From CAZJRQ01 sp964548535 (GTDB lineage Bacteria > Bacillota > Clostridia > Oscillospirales > Ruminococcaceae), in NCBI GenBank assembly GCA_964548535.1, contig CAZJRQ010000009.1, positions 1 through 64,000 of the forward strand: DNA of 64,000 nt, given 5' to 3'. The position numbers and the translations under genes were made by a program. The notes beneath the pieces are model-generated. The model was not told the origin of the DNA and did no database searches. It saw only the letters and a list, made by a program, of their open reading frames with translations. This document shows positions 9,119-18,090 of this stretch, piece by piece. Position 1 is the first letter of the stretch. Every line of letters starts with the position of its first letter.

Positions 9119-12037
9119 ATGCTTAAACTAAAGCAAATTGTAAAGAATTACCTCGTCGGCGACGAAGAGGTACAGGCACTAAAAGGTGTCGATATTGAAT
9201 TTCGTGAAAACGAATTCGTATCAATTTTAGGTCAATCTGGTTGCGGAAAGACTACACTGCTAAATATCATAGGCGGTCTAGACAGATACACCAGCGGTGA
9301 CCTAATCATTAACGAAAAATCTACTAAGGAATTTAAAGACAGCGACTGGGATACTTACAGAAATCACTCAATAGGATTTGTATTTCAAAGCTACAACCTA
9401 ATTCCGCATCAAACAGTACTTTCAAACGTAGAACTTGCACTTACTCTTTCAGGTGTTTCAAAATCAGAACGCCGTCAGCGTGCAATTGATGTTCTTACTC
9501 AAGTAGGTCTTGGTGACCAGCTCAACAAAAAGCCAAACCAAATGTCTGGCGGACAGATGCAGAGAGTTGCTATTGCCCGTGCACTTATTAATGATCCAGA
9601 TATTCTGCTGGCAGACGAACCGACTGGTGCTTTGGACTCTGAAACCAGCGTTCAGATTATGGAGATTCTAAAGGATATTTCCAAGGATAAGCTCATTGTA
9701 ATGGTTACACACAACCCTGAACTTGCACAGCAGTATTCATCAAGAATTATCAGGCTTCTTGATGGTAAGGTTATTGATGACACTAACCCTTATTCTGCCA
9801 ATGTTTATGAGCCAATAAAAAAAGATGATGATGCAAAATCAAAGAAAAAGCATAAGAAAAATAAGAAAACTTCAATGTCATTCTTCACTGCTCTTTCACT
9901 TTCAACTAATAACTTGATGACTAAAAAAGCTAGAACATTCCTCACAGCTTTCGCGGGAAGTATTGGTATTATAGGAATTGCACTTATTCTCTCACTTTCT
10001 AACGGTGTTCAAACTTACATTACTAAGGTTCAAGAGGATACGCTTTCTACATATCCACTGACAATTGACGAAACTTCGACCGATTTAACAAAGCTTATGC
10101 AAAGCATGATGGAACCGCCAGATGATGAACTTGAACACAAACTTGATAAAGTTTACACTGGCAACAGCATGAGTGAAATGATGAACTCCATGGTTGCTGA
10201 AACTTCTCAAAACAATCTTAAAGCTTTTAAGGACTACATTGAGAATGGTGACGGTAAAGTAATTAACGATTACGCTAGTGATATTAAGTATCTTTACAGC
10301 ACGCAAATGAATGTCTATCGTGAAACTGATGATGACGATGTTTTCAAGGTAAATCCTTCTCAGGTTTACAACAAAATGGGATATAGTGATCAGATTATTG
10401 ACATGCAGCAAAGCAGTATGCAGGCAATGGGCGGTTCAATGAGCAATAATGTTTGGGCTGAAATGATTGGTAATCAGGACATTCTTGATGCACAATATGA
10501 TGTCATTGCTGGAAAAATGCCAGAAAACTATGACGAAATCGTAGTTGTTGTTAACAAGCATAATGAGATTGATGATTTCTCACTTTTCTCACTAGGACTT
10601 AAAGACCCTGATGTTATAACACAAATTATGAGCTCGATGGTTACTGGAGAAACTGTTGATGACCCTGACGTTGAGTTTACTTATGATGAAATTTTAGATT
10701 TAAAATACAAGCTTATTCTAAACACTGATTACTTCAAAAAAGACGGTGACAAATGGGTTGATATGACTAATGACGATGAGTACATGAAATCTGTTATCGA
10801 CAACGGAATTACTCTAAAGGTTGTTGGTATTTTAAGACCTAATGAGGGTGCATCTGCAGCTTCAATCGCTGGTACAATTGGTTATAAGCATGAGCTTATG
10901 GAAAAGCTAATCGAACAGGTTAATGACAGTGAAATTGTTAAGCAACAGCTTGCAAATCCTGGTACTGATGTATTCACTGGTTTGAAATTCGACACTGCCA
11001 ATAGTGATACAAAGACTGACAATGCCTCTTCAGATGAAAAGTCGGAAGACAGCACAGCAGATTCAAATGCTGAAAAAACTCTAAGTCGTGATGAAATGCT
11101 TGCAGTTATGGAATATGACAAAATGTCTGCTGAAGAAAAAGCCGCCGTTGACAATATGTCTGATGATGAGCTTTCACAAATGTTCCAAGCTATGAAAGCT
11201 ATGAACGAAACTGAGGTAGACCCAGAAAACATTCCAAGCAAGGAAGAAATGATGGCTATGCTTGATGTTGATAACATGACTGACGATGAAAAAGCAGCAT
11301 TGGCTGAAATGTCTGACGAAGAACTTTACAAAATGATTCAGGCAATGCAGACAATGACTGGCGAAGATTCAAAAGATGCGGATAAAACTGAAGCAGAGCC
11401 TACACAACCGGCAACTACTTATGATGAAAACATCAAAACACTAGGTGTGGCAAATCTTGATTCGCCAAGTTCAATAAATATTTATCCTAAAGACTTTTCT
11501 TCAAAAGAAAAGATTACTGATGTAATTTCTGACTACAACAAAATGGTAACCGATGACAATAAAGAAGAAAATGTAATACAGTATAACGATATGGTTGGAC
11601 TTATGATGTCATCAGTAACATCAATAATCAGTGCAATCAGCTATATTCTTATCGCATTCGTTGCAATTTCACTAGTTGTTTCATCAATAATGATTGGTAT
11701 TATTACATACATTTCTGTACTTGAAAGAACAAAGGAAATCGGTATATTGCGTAGTATTGGTGCATCTAAGAAGGATATTTCACGAGTATTTAACGCCGAA
11801 ACTGTCATTGTAGGATTTACGGCTGGAGCTTTGGGAATTTTGATTTCTTTCTTACTTACAATTCCAATTAACAAGATTGTCGTACACTTAACCGACGTGC
11901 CTGTTAAGGCAGCAATTCCAATTAGTGCAGCTGTAATTTTAGTTTGTATTAGTATGTTCCTAACATTCATTGCGGGCTTGATTCCTTCAAAGATTGCCGC
12001 TAAGAAAGACCCTGTTATTGCCCTTAGAACAGACTAA
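9119..12037 (+). CDS. ABC transporter, ATPase fused to FtsX/MacB-type permease
   Basis: A 972-aa single-chain exporter. The N-terminal ATPase has Walker A GQSGCGKTT (38-46), signature MSGGQ (142-146) and Walker B ILLADE (162-167). One transmembrane helix follows (about 275-295), then an unusually long extracellular domain, and three helices of the FtsX type near the C-terminus, including the ERTKEIGILRSIGASK mechanotransmission region. Relatives export antimicrobial peptides or handle lipoproteins and wall hydrolases. The extracellular domain contains two copies of an acidic, Met-rich helical unit at residues 655-750. The start ATG 9119 is set by GAAGGAG at 9104-9110. The substrate is unknown. 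Confidence 0.88.
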   Translation: MLKLKQIVKNYLVGDEEVQALKGVDIEFRENEFVSILGQSGCGKTTLLNIIGGLDRYTSGDLIINEKSTKEFKDSDWDTYRNHSIGFVFQSYNLIPHQTVLSNVELALTLSGVSKSERRQRAIDVLTQVGLGDQLNKKPNQMSGGQMQRVAIARALINDPDILLADEPTGALDSETSVQIMEILKDISKDKLIVMVTHNPELAQQYSSRIIRLLDGKVIDDTNPYSANVYEPIKKDDDAKSKKKHKKNKKTSMSFFTALSLSTNNLMTKKARTFLTAFAGSIGIIGIALILSLSNGVQTYITKVQEDTLSTYPLTIDETSTDLTKLMQSMMEPPDDELEHKLDKVYTGNSMSEMMNSMVAETSQNNLKAFKDYIENGDGKVINDYASDIKYLYSTQMNVYRETDDDDVFKVNPSQVYNKMGYSDQIIDMQQSSMQAMGGSMSNNVWAEMIGNQDILDAQYDVIAGKMPENYDEIVVVVNKHNEIDDFSLFSLGLKDPDVITQIMSSMVTGETVDDPDVEFTYDEILDLKYKLILNTDYFKKDGDKWVDMTNDDEYMKSVIDNGITLKVVGILRPNEGASAASIAGTIGYKHELMEKLIEQVNDSEIVKQQLANPGTDVFTGLKFDTANSDTKTDNASSDEKSEDSTADSNAEKTLSRDEMLAVMEYDKMSAEEKAAVDNMSDDELSQMFQAMKAMNETEVDPENIPSKEEMMAMLDVDNMTDDEKAALAEMSDEELYKMIQAMQTMTGEDSKDADKTEAEPTQPATTYDENIKTLGVANLDSPSSINIYPKDFSSKEKITDVISDYNKMVTDDNKEENVIQYNDMVGLMMSSVTSIISAISYILIAFVAISLVVSSIMIGIITYISVLERTKEIGILRSIGASKKDISRVFNAETVIVGFTAGALGILISFLLTIPINKIVVHLTDVPVKAAIPISAAVILVCISMFLTFIAGLIPSKIAAKKDPVIALRTD
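11081..11362 (+). repeat. two coding repeats in the exporter's extracellular domain
   Basis: Residues about 655-700 and 705-750 share the pattern EEM-x-A-M-(E/L)-x-D-x-M-(S/T)-x-(E/D)-EKAA followed by MS-DDEL-x-(Q/K)M-x-QAM. The units look like paired amphipathic helices rich in Met and Asp/Glu and are predicted to lie outside the cell. Confidence 0.7.
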
Positions 12038-12062
12038 GTTTAAATTTGCGAGGTGAAATCCA

Positions 12063-12170
12063 ATGAAAAAAATATCACAAGAAACAAAGGATAATATCAT
12101 GGGCTTTACAAGCTGCTTAATAGCCTCCTTAGCACTAATAGCTCTTATTGCTATGAGCTATGTTCACTAA
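12063..12170 (+). CDS. 35-aa single-pass membrane protein
   Basis: A 35-codon gene starting MKKISQETKDN and continuing into a hydrophobic helix (about residues 14-32) ending SYVH. GAGGTG lies at a normal distance upstream of the ATG, it begins 25 bases after the exporter, and a strong terminator follows at once, so it looks like the last gene of the exporter operon. No family is recognised. It could be a small accessory subunit of the exporter. Confidence 0.6.
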   Translation: MKKISQETKDNIMGFTSCLIASLALIALIAMSYVH

Positions 12171-12178
12171 ATAATTTT

Positions 12179-12212
12179 AGCGTCACTTCAAAATTGAAGT
12201 GACGCTTTTTTT
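12179..12212 (+). terminator. terminator of the exporter operon
   Basis: AGCGTCACTTC and GAAGTGACGCT form an 11-bp stem around AAAATT, followed by seven T. Confidence 0.93.
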
Positions 12213-12223
12213 ATATTTATACA

Positions 12224-12268
12224 ACAAAAAAGTCTTATACAACCAAATTTGTGTTGTATAAGACTTTT
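12224..12268 (-). terminator. terminator of the PadR-PspC operon
   Basis: AAAAGTCTTATACAAC (12228-12243) and its exact complement at 12253-12268 form a 16-bp stem with a 9-base loop, downstream of the PspC gene on the minus strand. Confidence 0.9.
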
Positions 12269-12309
12269 CATTCTGTACATTTTTTCGTACTATTAAAAAC
12301 ATCCGTTTA

Positions 12310-12495
12310 TTATTCCTCTGGCATGATTATTGCGGCCGCAAAGTAACCTACAACTCCAAGGCCTATTGAACATATTCCTACAATAACAGCACCTAGTCTA
12401 ATCAAAGTAGGATCAATATCAAAATAGTTTGCAATTCCTGAGCATACACCGCATATCATTTTGTCATTTCTTGATCTTAATAATCTCTTTTTCAT
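12310..12495 (-). CDS. PspC-domain membrane protein
   Basis: A 61-aa protein that is essentially one PspC domain: MKKRLLRSRNDKMICGVCSG, then IANYFDIDPTLIRL and a hydrophobic hairpin ending in MPEE. PspC proteins sense or respond to membrane and envelope stress. The ATG at 12495 has AAAGGGG upstream. It is the last gene of a PadR-DUF1700-DUF4097-PspC operon, an arrangement often seen in Firmicutes for envelope-stress functions. Confidence 0.9.
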   Translation of the reverse strand: MKKRLLRSRNDKMICGVCSGIANYFDIDPTLIRLGAVIVGICSIGLGVVGYFAAAIIMPEE

Positions 12496-12517
12496 ATAAA
12501 TATCCCCTTTCAAAAAT

Positions 12518-13357
12518 CTACTTGAAATTCACAGTTACTTCGCCAACTCCACACTGAACATTAATCGGAATTTTGTCACCAGTGTTCTCACGCTTTGATG
12601 AGTCATTATATTTTGTTTTGAACTCACCCAAGCCTTTATCATAATCAACTTTGTAGTCTGAATAGTATCCGTCAATATCAATATAGCAAGTGCCAACACC
12701 GCATTCAACATCAAGACTTTTAGTTATTTTTCCTTGAAGTTTTAATTCACCAACACCATTTCTTGCAACGACCGAACCAAATGTGCAGTTCTTAAATCTA
12801 TTCGAACCTACACCGCCATCTATATCCGTTTCACCTGAAAAAACGCAATTGTTAAATATTGTTTCACCTATACCAATACTAATATCAGAATCTACACATC
12901 TTACATCTGAAATAGTTATCTGTCCAATTCCGCCGTCAAATTCTAACTCTTCATATACCTTATCCGGAAGATAAATTTTAAATACTGTATTATAACTTTT
13001 AATATTTAAACCAAAATTAAAGTTGTTCTCATACCACTTGTACCATTTTCCATTTGAATAATCAATAGAGAAAGTGTCATCAGTGCACTCAATAGTATAG
13101 CGATTTTCTGGTACATTACTACCCTCAACCAAGATTTTATCACCATCATAAGACTCTACCGTAAACTTTGCTCTACCATTATCAATATGCAAATTTTCAA
13201 TATTAGTTGCATCAAAACTTTCTTTAATATCAGTTGTTGGATAATATTTATTCCATCCGACAATACTCATTAAAACAATACCGACAATTAGCATAACTAA
13301 TCCAAATAAAAATATAATCAAAATTGCAGGAAACAATTTACTTTTCTTCTTTTCCAT
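12518..13357 (-). CDS. DUF4097-like membrane protein
   Basis: A 279-aa protein with an N-terminal transmembrane helix (about residues 10-35) and a long extracellular beta-helix of repeating glycine-rich strands, such as GGIGQI, IGIGET and NGVGEL. This matches the DUF4097/DUF4098 adhesin-like fold often encoded beside DUF1700 and PspC. Its ATG touches the TAA of the gene before it (TAAATG), which indicates translational coupling. The likely role is in envelope stress sensing, inferred from the operon. Confidence 0.78.
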   Translation of the reverse strand: MEKKKSKLFPAILIIFLFGLVMLIVGIVLMSIVGWNKYYPTTDIKESFDATNIENLHIDNGRAKFTVESYDGDKILVEGSNVPENRYTIECTDDTFSIDYSNGKWYKWYENNFNFGLNIKSYNTVFKIYLPDKVYEELEFDGGIGQITISDVRCVDSDISIGIGETIFNNCVFSGETDIDGGVGSNRFKNCTFGSVVARNGVGELKLQGKITKSLDVECGVGTCYIDIDGYYSDYKVDYDKGLGEFKTKYNDSSKRENTGDKIPINVQCGVGEVTVNFK

Positions 13358-14068
13358 TTAAACTGCCCCCTTTTTAAAAAATAGATTGTGCATTTTACCA
13401 GAAATCCAGTTGCAAAATGAAACCAAACCTCTCCAAGCCCATCTAACTACCGGTGCTGAAATAAGCAGACATAACGCCATTATCATAAAGCCGACTCCAG
13501 CAGTAATCAAGCCAATTGGCGGTGCAATAAAAATGGTCACAATTCCCACAACTGCTAAAACAATTCCACTGACTGCAAGTGCAAATCCAAGAGCAATGAT
13601 AGTAACAAAAAATGCAAACAGCAATGAAAATACAACAGCAACAATTGGGAACCAAACTGGGAACAAAAGTATAAACAAAAGTATTTTTGCGCCTGCTGAC
13701 ATTCCGGACGACTTGTTTTGATAAACGTTATTATCAGCATTTTGATTACCATTATTATATCCCTGATTCTGATTTTGACTTTGATTAAAATTATTGGCGT
13801 TATAATTTGCATTTGTATTTCTGTTATCATTTCTATTAGCGTCACCAACAAAATATTCAGCATTTCCATCAGGAGAAATATTATTCTCAACATAAATCTG
13901 CCTTACAATGTCGTCAATATTACCAAGATTTCTTGCAGTTTCTTCCTCACGGTCCTCACCAGCATCAAGAAAGATTTCATTATAATAATCTATTACATTT
14001 TGAAGTTCATCAGCAGGCAATCTGTTAAGCTTATTCCTTAACTGCCCAATAAATTCTTGTCTTCTCAT
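13358..14068 (-). CDS. DUF1700 family membrane protein
   Basis: A 236-aa protein. The cytoplasmic N-terminal helical domain (MRRQEFIGQLRNKLNRLP, then a Tyr/Asp-rich helix) is the DUF1700 signature. A low-complexity Asn/Gln/Tyr linker (about 80-120) leads to three or four hydrophobic helices. The start overlaps the PadR stop by four bases (ATGA), so the two are coupled. DUF1700 proteins are usually encoded with PadR regulators. Their biochemical role is unknown. Confidence 0.88.
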   Translation of the reverse strand: MRRQEFIGQLRNKLNRLPADELQNVIDYYNEIFLDAGEDREEETARNLGNIDDIVRQIYVENNISPDGNAEYFVGDANRNDNRNTNANYNANNFNQSQNQNQGYNNGNQNADNNVYQNKSSGMSAGAKILLFILLFPVWFPIVAVVFSLLFAFFVTIIALGFALAVSGIVLAVVGIVTIFIAPPIGLITAGVGFMIMALCLLISAPVVRWAWRGLVSFCNWISGKMHNLFFKKGAV

Positions 14069-14382
14069 TTCTCCACCTCTTCTAACAAAATGCTATCAAC
14101 CTTACACTTGTGCTCCTTCCAAAGAGCTCTATATCTAACTAGTTCCTCTTCGCCTTTACCCGTTACATGATAATATCGCCTATTCCTACCCATATATTCT
14201 CTATCGTAAGTTTCAAGCAATTCATTCTTTTGCAGTCGGCGTAACACCGGATACAGCGTCGACTCTGAAACATCAACCGCACTTCTTATATATTGCGTAA
14301 TTTCATATCCGTAAGTATCTTCGTTATCCACTACCGAAAGCACCATTGCATCTAAAAGACCAGCACTAATTGGAAAACTCAT
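14065..14382 (-). CDS. PadR-family transcriptional regulator
   Basis: A 105-aa winged-helix repressor of the short PadR type, with a recognition helix in SESTLYPVLRRLQKN and a wing at MGRNRRYYHVTGKG. It is the first gene of the operon and probably represses its own promoter, because a perfect 21-bp palindrome overlaps the -10 box just upstream. AAAGGAG at 14390-14396 sets the start. The inducing signal is not evident. Confidence 0.93.
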   Translation of the reverse strand: MSFPISAGLLDAMVLSVVDNEDTYGYEITQYIRSAVDVSESTLYPVLRRLQKNELLETYDREYMGRNRRYYHVTGKGEEELVRYRALWKEHKCKVDSILLEEVEK

Positions 14383-14427
14383 ATCTGCACTCCTTTCTTC
14401 ACAACAAATAATATTGTTTCTGTAAGT

Positions 14428-14458
14428 ATATTATACGTCGTATAATATTATTTGTCAA
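14428..14458 (-). promoter_or_regulatory. promoter and PadR operator
   Basis: Read leftwards: TTGACA (14458-14453), a 17-base spacer and TATAAT (14435-14430). A palindrome with 10-bp arms, ATATTATACG-t-CGTATAATAT (14428-14448), covers the -10 box and most of the spacer, which is the expected site for the PadR protein encoded just downstream. Confidence 0.85.
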
Positions 14459-14658
14459 TAAGTAGCTGTAACTTTAACATTTTGTTCACATACATGAATA
14501 AACTTATACAGAAAACATCTTAGATATAAAAACCACACTTTAGTATCTAACATAAGTATAGCTCAGCAATTATTAAATAGTCATTAAATCTATTTATATT
14601 TTACAAATGCAAATATAGTCCAACACATGTATATATTATTTTCCAAGAAATAATTTCA

Positions 14659-14693
14659 CAAAAAAACTCCTAGATATCTATATCTAAGAGTTT
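14659..14693 (-). terminator. terminator of the GNAT/ArsC-like genes
   Basis: AAACTC-c-TAGATAT (14664-14677) pairs with ATATCTA-a-GAGTTT (14680-14693) with one mismatch; A residues at the left give a U-tail on the minus strand. Confidence 0.75.
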
Positions 14694-14705
14694 TCTTATA
14701 CAATA

Positions 14706-15230
14706 TTATTTTAAAGCTATCCAATACTTTTCAAAATTTTCTTTATACAAGCGATTGTAACTTGAATCTTCTAAAACTCCACTATTAGATAATATAACAC
14801 GCCTGCTGCCCTCATTGCTTTGAACACAGCAGACCATAACCTTGTCAAGTCCTAACTCTTCAGCTTTTTCAAGACACAGAGAAAGCATTTGTTTTGCATA
14901 ACCCTGTCGCCTTTCGCAAGGTCGAACACAGTAGCCAATATGCCCTCCAAAATCCCGCAAAAAAGCAGTGAGATATCGTCTTAGCTGAATAAGTCCAACA
15001 ATCTTGTTGTCACTTTCACGAACACACAGATACTGGTCTGCCTCCGCATAACCATCTGGACAAGTTTGAGCCGACTCACACTGTTTGCAATATTCAATCC
15101 ATTTTATCATATCATCAAAAGCCTGCAAATCACTTGAACCATCCATATCATCACCACAGTCAAGAAACTCCTGCCTAAATTTCAGCAAATCATTCTCGTA
15201 ACTTTTATCTGGGCTAACTAATTTAATCAA
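14706..15230 (-). CDS. GNAT family N-acetyltransferase
   Basis: A 174-aa GNAT enzyme that transfers acetyl groups from acetyl-CoA. The acetyl-CoA loop is RRQGYAKQML, after the core beta-strand GGHIGYCVRP. The N-terminal region is an acidic helical segment. A TTG at 15230 preceded by a run of G residues is the most likely start; a GTG at 15254 is possible. The substrate cannot be told from the sequence. Confidence 0.85.
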   Translation of the reverse strand: MIKLVSPDKSYENDLLKFRQEFLDCGDDMDGSSDLQAFDDMIKWIEYCKQCESAQTCPDGYAEADQYLCVRESDNKIVGLIQLRRYLTAFLRDFGGHIGYCVRPCERRQGYAKQMLSLCLEKAEELGLDKVMVCCVQSNEGSRRVILSNSGVLEDSSYNRLYKENFEKYWIALK

Positions 15231-15273
15231 TATTCCCCCCCCATAAGTCCACACAATAATTTTTCATTAAATA

Positions 15274-15624
15274 CTATTTCTTTAACTTATCCCACTCAGA
15301 CTCTTTAAACCCAACCAATACAGTATCATCGTCAACAGCAATCGGACGTTTTACAAGCATTCCGTCAGTCGCAAGCAGCTTAAACTGTTCATCTTCTGTC
15401 ATTTCAGCAAGCTTGTCCTTTAGATTCATTGATTTATAAAGCATACCGCTTGTGTTAAAAAATCTCTTTAATGGCAATCCACTCTTTTTATGCCATTGTG
15501 AAAGCTCCTCAAAAGTTGGATTTTCAATCTTAATATCGCGAAGATCATAAGAAATTTCATTTTCATCAAGCCACTTTCTAGCCTTTTTACAAGTTGTACA
15601 TTTTGGATAACAAACAAATAGCAT
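15274..15624 (-). CDS. ArsC/Spx-family thioredoxin-fold protein
   Basis: A 116-aa protein of the arsenate-reductase-like family. CTTCKKARKWLDE gives a CxxC redox motif at the start of the first helix. RFFNTSGMLYKSMNLKDK and LVKRPI are further family signatures, the latter containing the cis-Pro region. Members include glutaredoxin-dependent arsenate reductases, YffB-like proteins and the Spx regulators. The lack of other arsenic genes makes an arsenate role unproven. GGAGG upstream supports the ATG at 15624. Confidence 0.85.
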   Translation of the reverse strand: MLFVCYPKCTTCKKARKWLDENEISYDLRDIKIENPTFEELSQWHKKSGLPLKRFFNTSGMLYKSMNLKDKLAEMTEDEQFKLLATDGMLVKRPIAVDDDTVLVGFKESEWDKLKK

Positions 15625-15708
15625 AGTAAATTCCTCCAATATTTTAAATTATGCTTTAAGTATACTATGCAAAACCTGACTTGTCAATCAATTTTTAAAG
15701 TATTCATG

Positions 15709-16497
15709 TCAAATTCCCCTGTCTATTGCATTTTGAACATTTCTCATAAAAATCTGCTGAATTTGTGTATACTCACCCAGCCCACGCATTATAGGCTCAA
15801 CCTTCAAGCCTTCGTTTTTAAGAATCACTTTCCAACTATCCTCATCATCTCCAGCCATAACATTTACCGCATGGTCACCGGCACTAATCATAAGCGGATG
15901 CAAAACTGCCTTTTTGTATCCATTATTTTTTATTTTAGGAAGTATGTTAAAAATACTAGGCTGTGCCTCAAAAGTCGCCACAAAATAATTTGAACACCTA
16001 CTATTTAGTTGTTCATTGAGCTGTGAATACATACTGTTTTGCGAGTGGTCAACACCATGTCCCATAAAAATTATCGCCGTACCATCATTATCGTAATACT
16101 CAGTAATCTTAGTCAAAGCTGTAATAATCTTCTCTAAATCACGATTAGAACTCAGCAATACATCACCAATAATAAGCTTAGTAAAGCATTTGTTAAATTC
16201 ACTTGCGACAGAAATCATATTATCAAATTCTTTACCTTTTATAATATAAGTGGGCTGAATAATTACCTCATCGAATTTTTCATCATTCAACTTTTGCAAA
16301 GCCTGCTGTAAATTGTCCACCATAATGTTATCACGCTCTCTTAATTTACGGATAATAAACTCACTAGTAAAAGCCCTGCGAACCTCATAATCTGCAAAAT
16401 TATCAGAAATAATCATCTCTATTCGATCTAAAGTTTTCGCTCTTGTTTCGTTAAAACTTGTGCCAAAACTAACTACCAAAATCGCTTTTTTTATCAT
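15709..16497 (-). CDS. cbiK: anaerobic sirohydrochlorin cobaltochelatase CbiK
   Basis: A 262-aa class II chelatase that inserts cobalt into sirohydrochlorin in the anaerobic cobalamin pathway. The metal ligands of the family are matched by Glu90, His147 (in MGHG) and His209 (in SAGDHA). The start VVSFGTSFNETR is typical. No signal peptide is present, so it is cytoplasmic. No other cobalamin gene lies nearby, so it is an orphan here. An iron-chelating role towards siroheme or haem is an alternative for some homologues. AGGAG precedes the ATG. Confidence 0.9.
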   Translation of the reverse strand: MIKKAILVVSFGTSFNETRAKTLDRIEMIISDNFADYEVRRAFTSEFIIRKLRERDNIMVDNLQQALQKLNDEKFDEVIIQPTYIIKGKEFDNMISVASEFNKCFTKLIIGDVLLSSNRDLEKIITALTKITEYYDNDGTAIIFMGHGVDHSQNSMYSQLNEQLNSRCSNYFVATFEAQPSIFNILPKIKNNGYKKAVLHPLMISAGDHAVNVMAGDDEDSWKVILKNEGLKVEPIMRGLGEYTQIQQIFMRNVQNAIDRGI

Positions 16498-16570
16498 GTA
16501 AAAATCTCTCCTATTATAATAACAATACTAAAATACTATAACATTTAAAATGCGATATGTCAATTTGACA

Positions 16571-16602
16571 TAAAAAACAGCCGAACTTTTTTGTCCGACT
16601 GT
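16571..16602 (-). terminator. terminator of the GntR-ABC operon
   Basis: ACAGCCGAAC (16577-16586) pairs with GTCCGACTGT (16593-16602) through two G-U wobbles on the minus strand, followed by six T. Confidence 0.8.
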
Positions 16603-16618
16603 ACAAATAAAAAATATA

Positions 16619-17242
16619 TTAATCCTTTTTCGTATTATAGAATCTCTTAGATAACATAATTGAAAGTATATTCAAAACAACAGCTATAGCAAATAGAACT
16701 GCAACTGCTCCACGTGGATTATTTGAATAGAACATAACTACTTTTCCTACTATTTTCAAATTAGATTCTGCTGCAAAACCAATAATCATACCAAAAACTG
16801 CAAATACACACATTACAGCAATCATACCTTTTTGCATTCCAAATTTGAACATTATTGGACATATTAACGCAATAACAACAGCTCCTAAACACATAGATAT
16901 TAAAGTTGCATTAACCTGCATTGCGCTGAAATTATTCCCTTTAACGCTATCACTAATCGCCATAACACCTGTTGAGATTATCGTGAAAAACAACAATCCA
17001 ACATATCCAATAATATATTTACTTACGACTATCGAGTTGGTTGAATAGGGCATCATTTTAACAAGCTGATTCCATTTTGACTGCTCATCAGCCGTAAAAG
17101 TTGACATTGAAACTACCGCAGCATACATAACTGACAAAGATGAAAATCCGTTTCCCATCAACGTAAAACCTATTACAACAATTCCTAAAATTACAAATGA
17201 CGGTTTTAGCAGACTGAAATCCTTAATAAGTAAACCTTTCAT
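16619..17242 (-). CDS. ABC-2 type transporter permease
   Basis: A 207-aa integral membrane protein with about six hydrophobic helices, starting MKGLLIKDFSLLKPSF and containing the cytoplasmic QSKWNQLVKMMPYS segment typical of ABC2_membrane_5 permeases. It pairs with the ATPase encoded immediately before it; their reading frames overlap by one base (TAATG). The operon is led by a YtrA-type GntR repressor. Systems of this kind respond to wall-active compounds, but the substrate is unknown. Confidence 0.88.
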   Translation of the reverse strand: MKGLLIKDFSLLKPSFVILGIVVIGFTLMGNGFSSLSVMYAAVVSMSTFTADEQSKWNQLVKMMPYSTNSIVVSKYIIGYVGLLFFTIISTGVMAISDSVKGNNFSAMQVNATLISMCLGAVVIALICPIMFKFGMQKGMIAVMCVFAVFGMIIGFAAESNLKIVGKVVMFYSNNPRGAVAVLFAIAVVLNILSIMLSKRFYNTKKD

Positions 17243-18090
17243 TACTTTTCCCCTCCTTTTGCCATAAACAAGATTATATCCTCAAGGTTTATATGTTCAG
17301 TTGTAAATGCACTTGATATCATTGATTTTTTCACCAATACCTCAATACCAAATTTTCCGCGCTTAATACCTTTAACAGCCTCTCCAGGAACATCCTGAAA
17401 ATCTTTTTCAGACATTTTTAAAATCGCATATTCGTCAATCAAAGCATCTTTTTCTTCAAAGAACACAAGCTTGCCCTCATGAATAAATGCAATGTAATCA
17501 CAAATCTTCTCAAGGTCGCTTACGATATGTGATGACATCAAAATCGAATGTGTTTCATCTCTTGTAAACTCGTTGAAAATATCCAAGATTTCTTCACGCA
17601 CCATAGGGTCAAGTCCACCTGTCGCCTCGTCCAAAATCAAAAGCTTCGGATAATGTGAAAGTGCCACCGCAATAGCAAATTTCATCTTCATACCACGAGA
17701 GAATGACTTAAACTTTTTCTTTTCATCAAGCTTGAATTTCTCTAAATAGTCAAAATAAACTTTCTCATCCCAGTTATCATAAGTTGCAGTCATCATCTTA
17801 TTAACAACCGCTGGAGTAATTGCATCAGGAAAATATGCCACATCAAGCACAACGCCAATGTCATTTTTAACTTTGTCAAATTCCTTGCTTGTATTATCCA
17901 CTCCCAGCACTTTAATTTCGCCGCTGTCACGATTAATTGCATTCATAATTAAATTTATAGTCGTACTTTTGCCCGAACCATTCTCACCAACCAAGCCTAC
18001 AATGCTACCAGTTGGCACATTCAGATTTATATTTTCTAGTGAAAAAGTTTTGTATGATTTATTCAAATTGCTGATTTCTATCGCGTTCAT
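17242..18090 (-). CDS. ABC transporter ATP-binding protein
   Basis: A 282-aa ATPase with Walker A GENGSGKST, a degenerate signature SRGMKMKFAIA and Walker B LLILDEA, plus a C-terminal extension typical of ABC-2 exporters. It overlaps the GntR gene by four bases and the permease gene by one base, so the three are translated as a coupled operon. It drives the adjacent permease at the inner face of the membrane. Confidence 0.93.
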   Translation of the reverse strand: MNAIEISNLNKSYKTFSLENINLNVPTGSIVGLVGENGSGKSTTINLIMNAINRDSGEIKVLGVDNTSKEFDKVKNDIGVVLDVAYFPDAITPAVVNKMMTATYDNWDEKVYFDYLEKFKLDEKKKFKSFSRGMKMKFAIAVALSHYPKLLILDEATGGLDPMVREEILDIFNEFTRDETHSILMSSHIVSDLEKICDYIAFIHEGKLVFFEEKDALIDEYAILKMSEKDFQDVPGEAVKGIKRGKFGIEVLVKKSMISSAFTTEHINLEDIILFMAKGGEK

